Source: Peptoniphilaceae bacterium | GTDB taxonomy: Bacteria; Bacillota; Clostridia; Tissierellales; Peptoniphilaceae | NCBI GenBank assembly: GCA_910589545.1 | Contig: CAJUSY010000023.1 | Location: forward strand, 277,257-341,256 | Reading direction: 5' to 3' | Length of the DNA: 64,000 bases | Shown: piece after piece, positions 1 to 8,227 of the stretch | Layout: each line of letters begins with the position of its first letter | Position numbering within the stretch: position 1 is the stretch's first letter | Position numbers and translations under genes: made by a program | Notes under the pieces: model-generated | Database searches by the model: none | What the model was told of the DNA's origin: nothing | Seen by the model: only the letters and a program-made list of their open reading frames with translations

Positions 1-1303
1 TTTCTCCAGTGATTTCGCCTAGAATTTCCCAAGCATTTCTCAAATCAACCTCGAAACAATCAATAGGAACGCCAGCTTCCATATCGTGTAGAGAACTCTC
101 CAAAGATTTAATAGCTTTGTTAATAATATCTCTATGTCTAATGTTAGTAATAATATTGTCGTTATTAGCTTCAATATATCCATCATTAAACATCTCTATA
201 ATCTTGTTTTCTAAATCCTCGATACCCTCGTTGTTTTTGATTGAAGTGTGAATGACCTCGATTCCTTCCAAGTTTTCATCGAAATCAAATCCACCATCCA
301 AATCAATCTTGTTTAACAAAACAATCGACTTTTTATCTCTAATAAGATCCAAAATCTTCCTATCCTCATCGTCAAACTCTCTCGAAGAATCAAAAATCGC
401 AATAATCAAATCTGAATCAGAAATAAAAGACACAGATTTTTCGACACCGATTTTCTCCACGATATCCTCAGTATCCCTGATACCAGCAGTATCGTTAATC
501 TTCAGACTTATCCCGTCCAAATCGATGTATTCTTCGATGACATCACGAGTAGTTCCTGGAATATCCGTAACAATAGCCCTGTTTTCCTTCAACAAAGCAT
601 TTAACAAAGAAGATTTGCCGACATTTGGCTTACCAATAATAGTAGTATTAATCCCATCTCTGATAATTCTACCTCTGTTTGCGCTTTCAGAAAGCTTTTT
701 AAGTTCACACAACACTTCCTTACCCTCGTTTAAAACGGGAGTGTTGTCCAATTCGTCCTGCATATCTTCAGTAAAATTAATAGAATACTCCACATGAGAT
801 AGCATATCCAACAACTTATCACGCAAATTTTTTATATTTCTATTAACGCTACCTTCCAACTGCTTCATACTAACAGAGTATGCCTTGTCAGTCTTAGCCT
901 TAATCATATCGATAATCGCCTCAGCTTGAGACAAATCAATCCTACCGTTCAAGAAAGCCCTCTTAGTGAACTCGCCTGCCTCAGCAAGTCTTGCACCGTT
1001 GTTTAACAGAACTTCCAACACCTTTCTCACAGCGACAACCCCACCGTGAGTATAAATCTCCACGACATCCTCACGAGTGTATGTGTGAGGAGCCTTCATA
1101 TAACAAACCAAGACCTCATCGACGATTTCATTATCGTCAACAATGTGGCCATAAGTCATTTTTCTATTTATAAAATCAGCATTATCATTAGCCCTTTTGA
1201 ACACAGAATCAAGCACATCAAAACAACCCTCTCCAGTCATTCGAACAATGCCAATCCCCGCTTCACCAGTAGCAGAGCTAATAGCTGCAATACAATCGTC
1301 CAT
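1..1303 (-). CDS. mnmE: tRNA modification GTPase MnmE (3' end outside window)
   Basis: MnmE works with MnmG to place the 5-carboxymethylaminomethyl group on wobble uridine 34 of several tRNAs. Reading leftward from the ATG at 1303 gives an open frame of 434 codons that leaves the window at base 1. The N-terminal folate-binding region begins MDDCIAAISSATGEAGIGIV. The internal G domain shows GKPNVGKSS (G1), DTAG (G3) and NKID (G4). MnmE is usually about 455 aa and ends in a short Cys-containing tail, so only some 20 residues are missing. An AAAGGA ribosome-binding site lies about 11 bp upstream of the start. In relatives this gene directly follows jag on the same strand. Here a three-gene block separates the two, and the mnmE promoter lies in a 33-bp repeat. 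Confidence 0.96.
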   Translation of the reverse strand, partial: MDDCIAAISSATGEAGIGIVRMTGEGCFDVLDSVFKRANDNADFINRKMTYGHIVDDNEIVDEVLVCYMKAPHTYTREDVVEIYTHGGVVAVRKVLEVLLNNGARLAEAGEFTKRAFLNGRIDLSQAEAIIDMIKAKTDKAYSVSMKQLEGSVNRNIKNLRDKLLDMLSHVEYSINFTEDMQDELDNTPVLNEGKEVLCELKKLSESANRGRIIRDGINTTIIGKPNVGKSSLLNALLKENRAIVTDIPGTTRDVIEEYIDLDGISLKINDTAGIRDTEDIVEKIGVEKSVSFISDSDLIIAIFDSSREFDDEDRKILDLIRDKKSIVLLNKIDLDGGFDFDENLEGIEVIHTSIKNNEGIEDLENKIIEMFNDGYIEANNDNIITNIRHRDIINKAIKSLESSLHDMEAGVPIDCFEVDLRNAWEILGEITGE

Positions 1304-1332
1304 ATTTAGTCTATCCTTTCATTTATTTTGGC

Positions 1333-1365
1333 AATATTATATTATATCATACAAAAAGATTACAA
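1333..1365 (-). repeat. 33-bp direct repeat, copy 1, containing mnmE promoter
   Basis: Bases 1333-1365 are identical to 5583-5615, and 1331-1370 matches 5581-5620 at 38 of 40 positions. On the minus strand it reads TTGTAA, then an extended -10 TGATATAAT followed by an overlapping second TATAAT, so it can serve as the mnmE promoter with a short leader. The second copy lies downstream of jag, where the ancestral mnmE promoter would be expected if jag and mnmE were once adjacent. Confidence 0.85.
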
Positions 1366-1408
1366 CTAAAATACAACATTTGCAATATATTTTTTCGTAA
1401 AAATTGAT

Positions 1409-1436
1409 TTGCAAAATTTCAATGATATACTATAAT
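1409..1436 (+). promoter_or_regulatory. sigma-A-type promoter of the AAA+ regulator gene
   Basis: TTGCAA at 1409-1414, a 16-bp spacer, and TATAAT at 1431-1436, followed by an AT-rich leader and the start at 1482. Divergent from the mnmE promoter. Confidence 0.5.
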
Positions 1437-1481
1437 AAAAATTAACTATTTATGCTAAATTTTAACGAAAGGTGATGAGTT

Positions 1482-2828
1482 ATGACAAAAAACGTACTTA
1501 ACAAGGATTTCTTGATAAGATTGTTGGACAAATCAAATCAAGGCATACATATTGTTGATCCACAGGGAACAACCCTTTATTACAATAAATTTGCAGAAGA
1601 AATAGACGGCATCACAAAAGAAGAAATGATTGGTAAAAATATGCGAGACCTTGTCGCCGATGGAATATTTTCTTCATCTGTTGCCCTCGACATTATAGAT
1701 TCTAAAAAACCGAAAGAAGTCGTTCAGTATATAAAAGACAAAGTCGTAATCGCTACGGGATTTCCTATGATGAAAAAAGGAACACTAGAAGCGGTGGTGG
1801 TGTTCACCAAAGACTCTAAGATTTTGAAAGATATGACATTAAACCTACAAGACCTTTTGATTGAAAACAATGTTATGGCAACAAACCTTTCCAAATACAA
1901 CTCGAAATTCTTGAAGGAAGATATGATTATCTCAAACTCAAAATCAATGCAGAGAGTGATGAAATTGGCGAATAGAATCTGTAAATTAGAAGCTCCGATA
2001 TTCATATTGGGAGAGTCTGGATCGGGCAAGACAATGTTTGCAAAGTACATTCACGACAACTCCCTAAGACAAAACAATCCATTTGTCAAAGTGGATTGCT
2101 CCGCCATTCCAAAAAACATGATCGAGTCAGAACTTTTTAAAGACAACAACAGCTATAATGAATCGCTCGTCAAACAGGCGGCTAATGGAACGCTATTCAT
2201 TGATGAAATTGCCGATATGCCGCTTTCTTGCCAGCGAAGATTGGTTTACGAACTCAACAAGATGAAAGAATATATGAGAAATAACAATGAAAAATCCCCT
2301 ACCATAAGAGTTATTGCCGCCTCCAACGAAAACATCGACAAAAACATTGCCAATGGTAAATTTAGGATGGATTTGTTTTATCTTCTCAACATAATTCCAA
2401 TTAAAATGCCTTCACTTAGGGAAAGAAACGAGGATATAATTCCTCTTATAAACTTGTTCTTGAACAAATACAACAAATTTTACAATGAAGAAAAGACGAT
2501 ATCTCCTAGATGCAAAAAGTTTATCATCAATTACAGCTGGCCCGGAAATGTCCGTGAACTTGAAAACATCATTGAGAGACTTGTCGTCACAAGCGAAGGA
2601 GAGACTATAGAGTTAGAGGATGTTCATGAATTTATCTCCAATTTCTACACGAAATTCGACGACGGAAACACATTTAAAGACAAAATAGAATCCTATGAGA
2701 AAAAATTGATTCTCGAATATAGCAAACAAGTCTCATCAATCAAGGAATTGGCGATACTCGCTTCTATCAACGAATCGACTCTGAGAAAGAAAATAGATCG
2801 TTACGACCTAGATGTTTCATTTTTGTAA
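1482..2828 (+). CDS. PAS-AAA+ transcriptional regulator (RocR/NtrC-like, lacks GAFTGA)
   Basis: 448 aa, resembling enhancer-binding activators of RNA polymerase sigma-54. An N-terminal PAS-type sensor (about residues 12-115) is followed by an AAA+ module with Walker A GESGSGKT, Walker B TLFIDEI, and the family's FRMDLFYLLN and SWPGNVRELEN motifs. A C-terminal helix-turn-helix (about 405-445) resembles the TyrR/Fis type. The stretch that normally carries the sigma-54-contacting GAFTGA loop (ELFGY..GAFTGA) is replaced by ELFKDNNSYNESLVKQA, so the loop is absent. A TyrR-like regulator that works without sigma-54 is therefore more likely than a true sigma-54 activator. It lies upstream of the agmatinase-family gene and YjiH-type membrane gene in the same orientation, and RocR controls arginine catabolism in Bacillus, so a role as their local regulator is inferred. 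Confidence 0.8.
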   Translation: MTKNVLNKDFLIRLLDKSNQGIHIVDPQGTTLYYNKFAEEIDGITKEEMIGKNMRDLVADGIFSSSVALDIIDSKKPKEVVQYIKDKVVIATGFPMMKKGTLEAVVVFTKDSKILKDMTLNLQDLLIENNVMATNLSKYNSKFLKEDMIISNSKSMQRVMKLANRICKLEAPIFILGESGSGKTMFAKYIHDNSLRQNNPFVKVDCSAIPKNMIESELFKDNNSYNESLVKQAANGTLFIDEIADMPLSCQRRLVYELNKMKEYMRNNNEKSPTIRVIAASNENIDKNIANGKFRMDLFYLLNIIPIKMPSLRERNEDIIPLINLFLNKYNKFYNEEKTISPRCKKFIINYSWPGNVRELENIIERLVVTSEGETIELEDVHEFISNFYTKFDDGNTFKDKIESYEKKLILEYSKQVSSIKELAILASINESTLRKKIDRYDLDVSFL

Positions 2829-2838
2829 CATTTTATTT

Positions 2839-2878
2839 AGGAAAATTTTCCAATTGATTGGAATTTTTTCCTTTTTTT
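2839..2878 (+). terminator. Rho-independent terminator after the regulator
   Basis: Inverted repeat AGGAAAATTTTCCAAT / ATTGGAATTTTTTCCT (two mismatches) followed by seven T residues. Confidence 0.75.
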
Positions 2879-2948
2879 GTGTGACTAAATTTCAAATCTT
2901 TATCCTGTTAAAGTGAATTTTTGGAATTTTTTCTAAAAAATCAAATTT

Positions 2949-2976
2949 AAACGCTTAGATTTAGTGCGTTTTTTTC
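2949..2976 (+). terminator. Second short hairpin with T-run
   Basis: AAACGC / GCGTTT stem with an 11-nt loop running into a T-tract. It may be a backup terminator, or an attenuator in the leader of the downstream agmatinase-family gene, because it lies 110 bp before that start. Confidence 0.45.
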
Positions 2977-3085
2977 CCTTGATTTAGCCATTTAAATTTG
3001 TAATTTAACTTTTTGAGGTTTATACTCTTGTTGTAAAGTATTTCTTGCAAGGAAAACAATTTTAACTTTTTAGGGGGAAAATTTT

Positions 3086-4048
3086 ATGAAAGAAAAAAAT
3101 ATAAAACAACCGGCAACAGCTTTTGCATCACCAAGATTTGTTAACACAGGAAACTTTATGCGTATGCAAAGATTTGATAATGCAGAAGGATTAGACTTCG
3201 CAATCTATGGTATTCCATTTGATACAGCTTGTTCTTACAGAGTAGGAGCTAGATTTGGTCCTCAAGCTATCAGAAATATTTCAGTAATGATGAAGACAAA
3301 CAATCCAGTTCACGAAGTAAATATCTTGGACTACTTAAAAGGTGGAGACCTTGGAGATGTGAATGTCGTACCTGGATACATACATCCAACTTACGAAGCT
3401 ATCGAGAATTTCGCTCGTGAAATTATAAAAGCAGGTGCTATTCCAATAGCATTAGGTGGAGACCACTCTATAACATTGGGTGAACTTAGAGCAGTTTCCA
3501 AAGAACACGGCCCTGTGTCACTACTTCACTTCGATTCACACGCTGACATCAACGACACAGTTTTCGGTGAAAAATACAATCACGGAACTCCTTTTAGAAG
3601 AGCAATCGAAGAAGGCTTGATTGACCCTCACAAATCAGTACAAATCGGTATGAGAGGTTCATTATACGATGCTGGAGAGTTTAAATTAGCAAAAGACCTT
3701 GGATTAACTCTTATCCCAACTTACAAAGTTCGTGAAATGGGAATAGCTGAAACAATCAAAAAAGCAAGAGAAATCATCGGCGACAACAAAGTATTCTTGA
3801 CATTTGACATAGATTTCATAGATCCAGCCTACGCTCCTGGAACTGGAACTCCTGAAGTTGGTGGATACACTTCACTTGAAGGTGTAGAAATTATAAGAAG
3901 CTTAGCGGGATTGAACTTTGTTGGTATGGATGTTGTTGAAGTTGCACCACCATACGACCACGCAGAAATAACTTCTCTTCTTGCAGCAAACTTGATATTT
4001 GAGTTCTTATCAATTCTTGCTTTAAACAAAAAAGAGAGCCAAAAATAA
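3086..4048 (+). CDS. speB: Agmatinase-family ureohydrolase (SpeB-like)
   Basis: 320 aa, the usual length of agmatinase (agmatine to putrescine plus urea). The binuclear manganese site motifs are visible: GGDHSIT near residue 125, HFDSHADI near residue 150, and FDIDFIDPAYAPGTGTPE near residue 240. Other ureohydrolases (guanidinobutyrase, formimidoylglutamase, arginase) share these, so the substrate is not proven, but FDIDxxDPAYAPGTGTPE is typical of the agmatinase branch. A strong AGGGGG ribosome-binding site lies 8 bp upstream of the ATG. The stop overlaps the next start as TAATG, so it is translationally coupled to the membrane-protein gene. The AAA+ regulator gene lies upstream. Confidence 0.9.
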   Translation: MKEKNIKQPATAFASPRFVNTGNFMRMQRFDNAEGLDFAIYGIPFDTACSYRVGARFGPQAIRNISVMMKTNNPVHEVNILDYLKGGDLGDVNVVPGYIHPTYEAIENFAREIIKAGAIPIALGGDHSITLGELRAVSKEHGPVSLLHFDSHADINDTVFGEKYNHGTPFRRAIEEGLIDPHKSVQIGMRGSLYDAGEFKLAKDLGLTLIPTYKVREMGIAETIKKAREIIGDNKVFLTFDIDFIDPAYAPGTGTPEVGGYTSLEGVEIIRSLAGLNFVGMDVVEVAPPYDHAEITSLLAANLIFEFLSILALNKKESQK

Positions 4049-5514
4049 TGAAAGAAAGTGTAAATTATAAAGGAACACTTAGTAAGTCTGAAATTCGAGA
4101 TCTAAATTTAGATCTCGAAGACTTATCTCAGATAGATTCATTTGATTTAAGCCCCAAAGACAAAAAACAAGGACTATTGAAAAGCTTAATATTCACAGCA
4201 ATAGCAATCTTTATATTCTTTGTGCCTATCACTATCAACGGACAGACGGATATTACATTCGGAATAATTTACAACAGCTTGATGAAATTCACAGGATTCT
4301 ATGGATTATGGGCCATCACTTGTCTAACAGTCGCTACTGCATTGTTGAGTATTTATGGAAAATTCATCGCCAAACAGGGAAAAATCTACAATTATTTCCA
4401 TGGCGATTCAATGATTCACCCACTACTCTACAGTATAGGTTCCGTATTCGCAGTAATTTACAGTCTGACTGCTACAACATCGTTTAACGGACCTGAAATC
4501 ATAGTCGGAAAATCAACGGGTGGTACAGTAATTCCTTCAATCGCCGTTGCAGTATTCTGGATTATACTAGTGTCGTCATTCTGTATGCCATTTTTAATCA
4601 ATTATGGTTTTATAGATTTGATAGGAACTTTGATGGAACCATTGATGAGACCATTATTTAAACTTCCTGGACGTGCTGCAATAAACGCATTGGTATCGTT
4701 TTTGTCAAGCAGTTCAGTTGGCGTTCTAATAACAAATAAACTCTATAGAAGAGGTGTTTACACGGAAAAAGAGGCTGTCCTAGTGGCTACAGGATTTTCC
4801 GCAGTATCAGTAGGCTTTGCATATATGGTAATCAAAACAGCGGGACTTCAAGATAAATTCGCATTTGTCTATTTAATCTCGGCCGGAATGACACTTTTGG
4901 TTTCGGGAATTGTCGGAAGGATTCCTCCATTCTCTAAGAAACGTGACATATATCCAAATGGAAAAATCCAAACAAAAGAAGACATTGACAACACGAAATC
5001 TTCTTCGAACGGTATATTAAAAACAGCAGGCTCGAGAGCTGTCAAAAAAGCTTTTTTAGCTCCTAATCTTTTGGGAGAAGTAAAATCTAGCTTGAAAGAC
5101 GGATTCGAAGTTATACCAAAAGTAGTCACATCTTTAGTGGCTATCGGTACAGGCGCATTGATTTTGGCAGAAAACACACCTATATTCAACTTGCTTGGCA
5201 AGCTATTTATCCCATTATTAAAATTACTACAAGTGCCAAACGCAACTGAAATAGCAGCAAGTTTCCCTGTTGGAATCGCAGAAATGTTCCTTCCAGTATT
5301 GTTAATTGCTGAGAAAGTTCCAAATCTCGCACCTGGTGCAAGATTTTTAGTAGTATCTGTTTCTATATGTCAAATAATTTTCTTTGCAGAAACGATAGTT
5401 GTAATGATGTCTGCTAAGTTGCCAATAAAACTATGGGAATTGGTTGTAGTATTCATAGAAAGAACAATAATAGCAATAATCATTGGATCAATGATAATGC
5501 ACATATTCTTTTAA
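4048..5514 (+). CDS. YjiH-family nucleoside-recognition (Gate) membrane protein
   Basis: 488 aa and highly hydrophobic, with about eight to ten membrane segments. Two related halves contain the Gate-type pattern, for example SFLSSSSVGVLITNKLY near residue 220 and ASFPVGIAEMFLP near residue 410. It resembles the YjiH/nucleoside-recognition family, whose members are putative transporters of unsettled substrate. A long charged loop (about residues 295-335) separates the halves. Start and preceding stop overlap (TAATG). Pairing with an agmatinase-family enzyme suggests transport of an amine, arginine-related compound or other nitrogen substrate, which is inference only. Confidence 0.75.
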   Translation: MKESVNYKGTLSKSEIRDLNLDLEDLSQIDSFDLSPKDKKQGLLKSLIFTAIAIFIFFVPITINGQTDITFGIIYNSLMKFTGFYGLWAITCLTVATALLSIYGKFIAKQGKIYNYFHGDSMIHPLLYSIGSVFAVIYSLTATTSFNGPEIIVGKSTGGTVIPSIAVAVFWIILVSSFCMPFLINYGFIDLIGTLMEPLMRPLFKLPGRAAINALVSFLSSSSVGVLITNKLYRRGVYTEKEAVLVATGFSAVSVGFAYMVIKTAGLQDKFAFVYLISAGMTLLVSGIVGRIPPFSKKRDIYPNGKIQTKEDIDNTKSSSNGILKTAGSRAVKKAFLAPNLLGEVKSSLKDGFEVIPKVVTSLVAIGTGALILAENTPIFNLLGKLFIPLLKLLQVPNATEIAASFPVGIAEMFLPVLLIAEKVPNLAPGARFLVVSVSICQIIFFAETIVVMMSAKLPIKLWELVVVFIERTIIAIIIGSMIMHIFF

Positions 5515-5534
5515 TTTTATATTAAAAAATTAGA

Positions 5535-5575
5535 CTCTCCATAATTTTATAAGTTATGGAGAGCTTCTTATATTT
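5535..5575 (+). terminator. Terminator of the speB-yjiH operon
   Basis: Perfect 10-bp stem CTCTCCATAA / TTATGGAGAG followed by a T-rich stretch. Confidence 0.75.
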
Positions 5576-5582
5576 TTATAGT

Positions 5583-5615
5583 AATATTATATTATATCAT
5601 ACAAAAAGATTACAA
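5583..5615 (-). repeat. 33-bp direct repeat, copy 2 (orphan promoter)
   Basis: Identical to 1333-1365 and in the same orientation. Read leftward it carries the same TTGTAA and TGATATAAT promoter elements, but no leftward gene follows. It points into the 3' end of the YjiH-type gene. It sits just downstream of the jag terminator. Confidence 0.85.
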
Positions 5616-5650
5616 ATAAATAAGAGCTTACAACAAATTAAACATTCCAC

Positions 5651-5685
5651 AAAAAAAAGACCACATACCAAAGATATGTAGTCTT
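5651..5685 (-). terminator. Terminator of the rpmH-rnpA-yidD-yidC-jag operon
   Basis: On the minus strand an AGACTACATA / TATGTGGTCT hairpin is followed by eight T residues, 6 bp past the jag stop codon. Confidence 0.8.
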
Positions 5686-5690
5686 GTAAT

Positions 5691-6593
5691 TTATTTTCTT
5701 TTAATAATAACTCTTCTATTAGGCTCATTGCCTTGAGAGAATGTATTCACTTTTTCGTCGTTTTGAAGATAAGTGTGTATGATTCTTCTTTCGTATGGAT
5801 TCATAGGTTCAAGCTTGATATCTCTTCCTGTTTGAACAGCCTTGTCAGCTAATCTTCTAGCTAATTTTTGAAGAGATCTTTCTCTTTTTGATCTGTATTG
5901 GTTGCAATCCAAAACAACTCTTATATAAGTGTCTGCATTTCTATTAGTAACCAAGTTTACGATATATTGAAGAGAATCCAATGTTTCTCCCCTTTTTCCT
6001 ATGATAATTCCGATATCAGATTCTTGTGAACATATAATATTGAACTTAATCATATTTCCTTCAGTTCTAGATTCGATATCGCAATCAATTCCCATATCTT
6101 CAATCATTTGTTTCAAGAAATTCTTACTTGTAATGAAAAGTTCGTCATCTCTATCGATAGTAACATCAGATTCAGCTTCTTTAGAAATTTCTTCAGATTC
6201 TTCTGCTTCTTGTTCAGACTCTTCAGATTCTTCTGTAACTTCTTCTTTTTCTACTGTTTCTTCTATTTCTACGATTTTATCATTATCATCTTGTGTAGGT
6301 TTAGTTTCTTCAACTTCTTCTACAACTTTCTTATCTTCTTTTTGTTCTGTTTCAACTGAGTTAGAGTCAGAGTTTAGGATATTCTTCACGAAATCGTCCG
6401 TACCCTTTTCTTTAACATCGTCTTTCAAAGACACCCTAACAACAGCGTCCTTTGCTCCAAACAAGCCCAAAAACCCTTGTTTAGGTTCATCTATAACTTC
6501 GATGTTAACTTCGTTTCGATTAGCTTGAAGCTTATCCAAAGCTTTATTGACACATTCTTCAACAGTCCTCGCACTAATTACTGTGCTTCTCAT
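5691..6593 (-). CDS. jag: Jag/KhpB RNA-binding protein (Jag_N-KH-R3H)
   Basis: 300 aa. Jag (KhpB/EloR) is a cytoplasmic RNA-binding protein linked to control of cell elongation and division in Gram-positive bacteria. It begins MRSTVISARTVEECVNKALD, the Jag N-terminal domain, whose FLGLFGAKDAVVRV strand ends near residue 57. A long Glu/Lys/Ser-rich linker (about 65-150) follows, then a KH domain with GKRGETLDSLQYIVN and a C-terminal R3H domain ending in NPYERRIIHTYLQ and RRVIIKRK. The acidic linker is longer than average. Its ATG overlaps the yidC stop (ATGA), as is usual for this operon. The bacterial Jag partner yidC lies immediately upstream. Confidence 0.95.
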   Translation of the reverse strand: MRSTVISARTVEECVNKALDKLQANRNEVNIEVIDEPKQGFLGLFGAKDAVVRVSLKDDVKEKGTDDFVKNILNSDSNSVETEQKEDKKVVEEVEETKPTQDDNDKIVEIEETVEKEEVTEESEESEQEAEESEEISKEAESDVTIDRDDELFITSKNFLKQMIEDMGIDCDIESRTEGNMIKFNIICSQESDIGIIIGKRGETLDSLQYIVNLVTNRNADTYIRVVLDCNQYRSKRERSLQKLARRLADKAVQTGRDIKLEPMNPYERRIIHTYLQNDEKVNTFSQGNEPNRRVIIKRK

Positions 6594-7318
6594 CTAACTT
6601 CCTCCGCAACATCTTTTTTGTCTTTATTCTTAATTATTAACCTTATTATAACTTCTATAACGTTTGAAAATCCCCAATAAAGAATCAAACCTGAAGCGTA
6701 TTTGCTTGAAATGAAGAACATAAATATCGGCATGAAATAAATCATTGATTTGTTCATCATTTCCATTTGATCAGGTTCATTTGACTTCTTATCTTTATTA
6801 GTAGGCATACTGATCTTTGCTACTAAAAATTGAGTGAACGCATTTATTAAAGGTAATCCAAATAATACTGGGTCTGGTTTAGTTAAATCAGGTATCCAGA
6901 AGAAATTACGAGCGATCTCATTAATCTTAGCCACATTATCAAACATGTATTTGCCTGGTTCTCTCATTACTCTAAATAATGCCAAAACCAAAACCATTTG
7001 TAAGATAATTGGCAAACAACCACTCAAAGGATTGAAATTATACTTCTTGTATAATTCTTGCATCTTTAATTGTTGAGTTTGTGGGTCGTTCTTGTACTTT
7101 CTTTGAATTTCCTTCATTTCCGGTTGCATCAAAGCATTTTGTTCTTGAGTTTTTTGCGTATGAATAGTTACCGGAAGAGTTATAAGCTTATAAATAAGTG
7201 TTAATAAAAGAATTGATATCGCAAAATACGATATACTTTTAGGTTCAGCCATCGCATGTGAGATGTTTTCGTATATGAACCTAAGAATACTTCCAAATAC
7301 ATTTGCAATTATTTGCAA
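6590..7318 (-). CDS. yidC: Membrane protein insertase YidC/SpoIIIJ
   Basis: 242 aa. YidC inserts and folds proteins in the cytoplasmic membrane, alone or with Sec. Five hydrophobic segments are visible. The coiled cytoplasmic loop MQPEMKEIQRKYKNDPQTQQ and the motif NPLSGCLPIILQMVLVLALF mark the conserved core. The conserved hydrophilic-groove Arg is in YKLITLPVTIHTQK only as a Lys/His neighbourhood, so I do not assign it. Unlike many Gram-positive YidC proteins there is no clear lipobox. The charged tail (KNKDKKDVAEEVR) is typical. It lies between yidD and jag and overlaps jag by 4 bp. Confidence 0.95.
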   Translation of the reverse strand: MQIIANVFGSILRFIYENISHAMAEPKSISYFAISILLLTLIYKLITLPVTIHTQKTQEQNALMQPEMKEIQRKYKNDPQTQQLKMQELYKKYNFNPLSGCLPIILQMVLVLALFRVMREPGKYMFDNVAKINEIARNFFWIPDLTKPDPVLFGLPLINAFTQFLVAKISMPTNKDKKSNEPDQMEMMNKSMIYFMPIFMFFISSKYASGLILYWGFSNVIEVIIRLIIKNKDKKDVAEEVR

Positions 7319-7333
7319 TTCTACAACTCCTTT

Positions 7334-7546
7334 TTATTTTAGTGGGTCATATCCGCCTTTTGAAAATGGATTGCATCTTAAAATTCGCCAAATAGTAAGC
7401 CCTAACGCCTTGAAAAACGGCTTTTTTCTGAAAGCCTCCAATGCGTACTGAGAACAAGTTGGATAATACTTACACTTACCATGCCCCAAATACGGCGAAA
7501 TAGCTTTTTGATAAAATTTTATTAAAAAAATCATCACTTTTGACAT
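7334..7546 (-). CDS. yidD: Membrane protein insertion efficiency factor YidD
   Basis: 70 aa, a small basic membrane-associated protein that assists YidC-dependent insertion. It has the family signature: IKFYQKAISPYLG near the start, then CKYYPTCSQYALEAF and a C-terminal RILRCNPFSKGGYDPL. All three conserved Cys positions are present. The start overlaps the end of rnpA by 13 bp, the normal operon arrangement. Confidence 0.96.
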   Translation of the reverse strand: MSKVMIFLIKFYQKAISPYLGHGKCKYYPTCSQYALEAFRKKPFFKALGLTIWRILRCNPFSKGGYDPLK

Positions 7547-7875
7547 TTTTTCTTCGATGCCTTTCTACAAATGTGCAATAATGCAGATTCTAGCTGTTTG
7601 TAAGTTAAGTTTTCAGTGTTTTTCTTCGGGATAATAACCATATCCAAGCCCTTGTCAAACTCAGAGAAATTAAGCCTTACTATCTCTCTAAGTTTCCTCT
7701 TGATTCTGTTTCTTTCAACGGCATTGCCGTATTTTTTAGTAACAGAGAATCCGATTCGAGTTCCTTTTTTTGAATTGTACACTACCAAAGTGAAGTTTCT
7801 ATTATAATAAGTCTTTCCCCTTTTGTAGACAACATTGTATTCCCTGTTATTTCTTAACCTTACACTTTTATCCAT
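7534..7875 (-). CDS. rnpA: Ribonuclease P protein component
   Basis: 113 aa. RnpA binds the catalytic RNase P RNA and helps in 5' maturation of tRNAs. The N-terminal SVRLRNNREYNVVYKRGK is typical, and the central RNR-type signature GNAVERNRIKRKLREIVR near residues 50-67 is intact. It lies 29 bp after rpmH in the conserved operon and overlaps yidD. Confidence 0.97.
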   Translation of the reverse strand: MDKSVRLRNNREYNVVYKRGKTYYNRNFTLVVYNSKKGTRIGFSVTKKYGNAVERNRIKRKLREIVRLNFSEFDKGLDMVIIPKKNTENLTYKQLESALLHICRKASKKKCQK

Positions 7876-7904
7876 AATTAATTAAAGGCCACAATGAATG
7901 TGAC

Positions 7905-8039
7905 CTAAGCTGATAATACTTTTCTACCTTTTCTTCTTCTAGCCTTTAAAACAGCTCTTCCACCTCTAGTAGCCATTCTATTTCTAAATCCGTGGTCTTT
8001 TTTTCTTTTTCTGTTATTTGGTTGATAAGTTCTTTTCAT
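7905..8039 (-). CDS. rpmH: 50S ribosomal protein L34
   Basis: 44 aa, standard length for L34. It begins MKRTYQPNNRKRKKDHGFRN and continues through the signature RMATRGGRAVLKARRRKGRK to end in LSA. A strong AGGAGGTG ribosome-binding site lies 5 bp before the ATG at 8039. First gene of the leftward origin-side operon, with a near-consensus promoter about 60 bp upstream. Confidence 0.98.
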   Translation of the reverse strand: MKRTYQPNNRKRKKDHGFRNRMATRGGRAVLKARRRKGRKVLSA

Positions 8040-8095
8040 CAATCGCACCTCCTAGTATAAATTAAAGGACTTTTGCCTATAAAAACACTACTCCA

Positions 8096-8124
8096 ATTAT
8101 ACTTACCAATATGTCAATTGTCAA
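8096..8124 (-). promoter_or_regulatory. Promoter of the rpmH operon
   Basis: On the minus strand TTGACA (8124-8119), exactly 17 bp, then TATAAT (8101-8096). This is a perfect sigma-A consensus, as expected for a ribosomal protein gene. Confidence 0.9.
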
Positions 8125-8227
8125 GCTTTTTTGTTGACAAACAAGAATAAAAAGACAGTTACAAAAAATTTTACTGTAAACAAAATTTTTACATTGTAAA
8201 TACCAAATCCACGAAACCCAAAAAAAA

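Noticed and set aside
9..1400. Several rightward open frames over the mnmE region (up to 181 codons)
   Set aside because: They are antisense to mnmE, whose leftward frame has all GTPase motifs. The rightward products are Ser/Ile-rich shadows without ribosome-binding sites.
2990..3085. Sigma-54 (-24/-12) promoter before the agmatinase-family gene
   Set aside because: TTGC occurs but no GG element at the right spacing. The upstream regulator also lacks the sigma-54 contact loop.
6001..6528. Rightward Ser-rich 175-codon frame
   Set aside because: Antisense to the Glu-rich linker of jag. Low complexity explains the long open frame.
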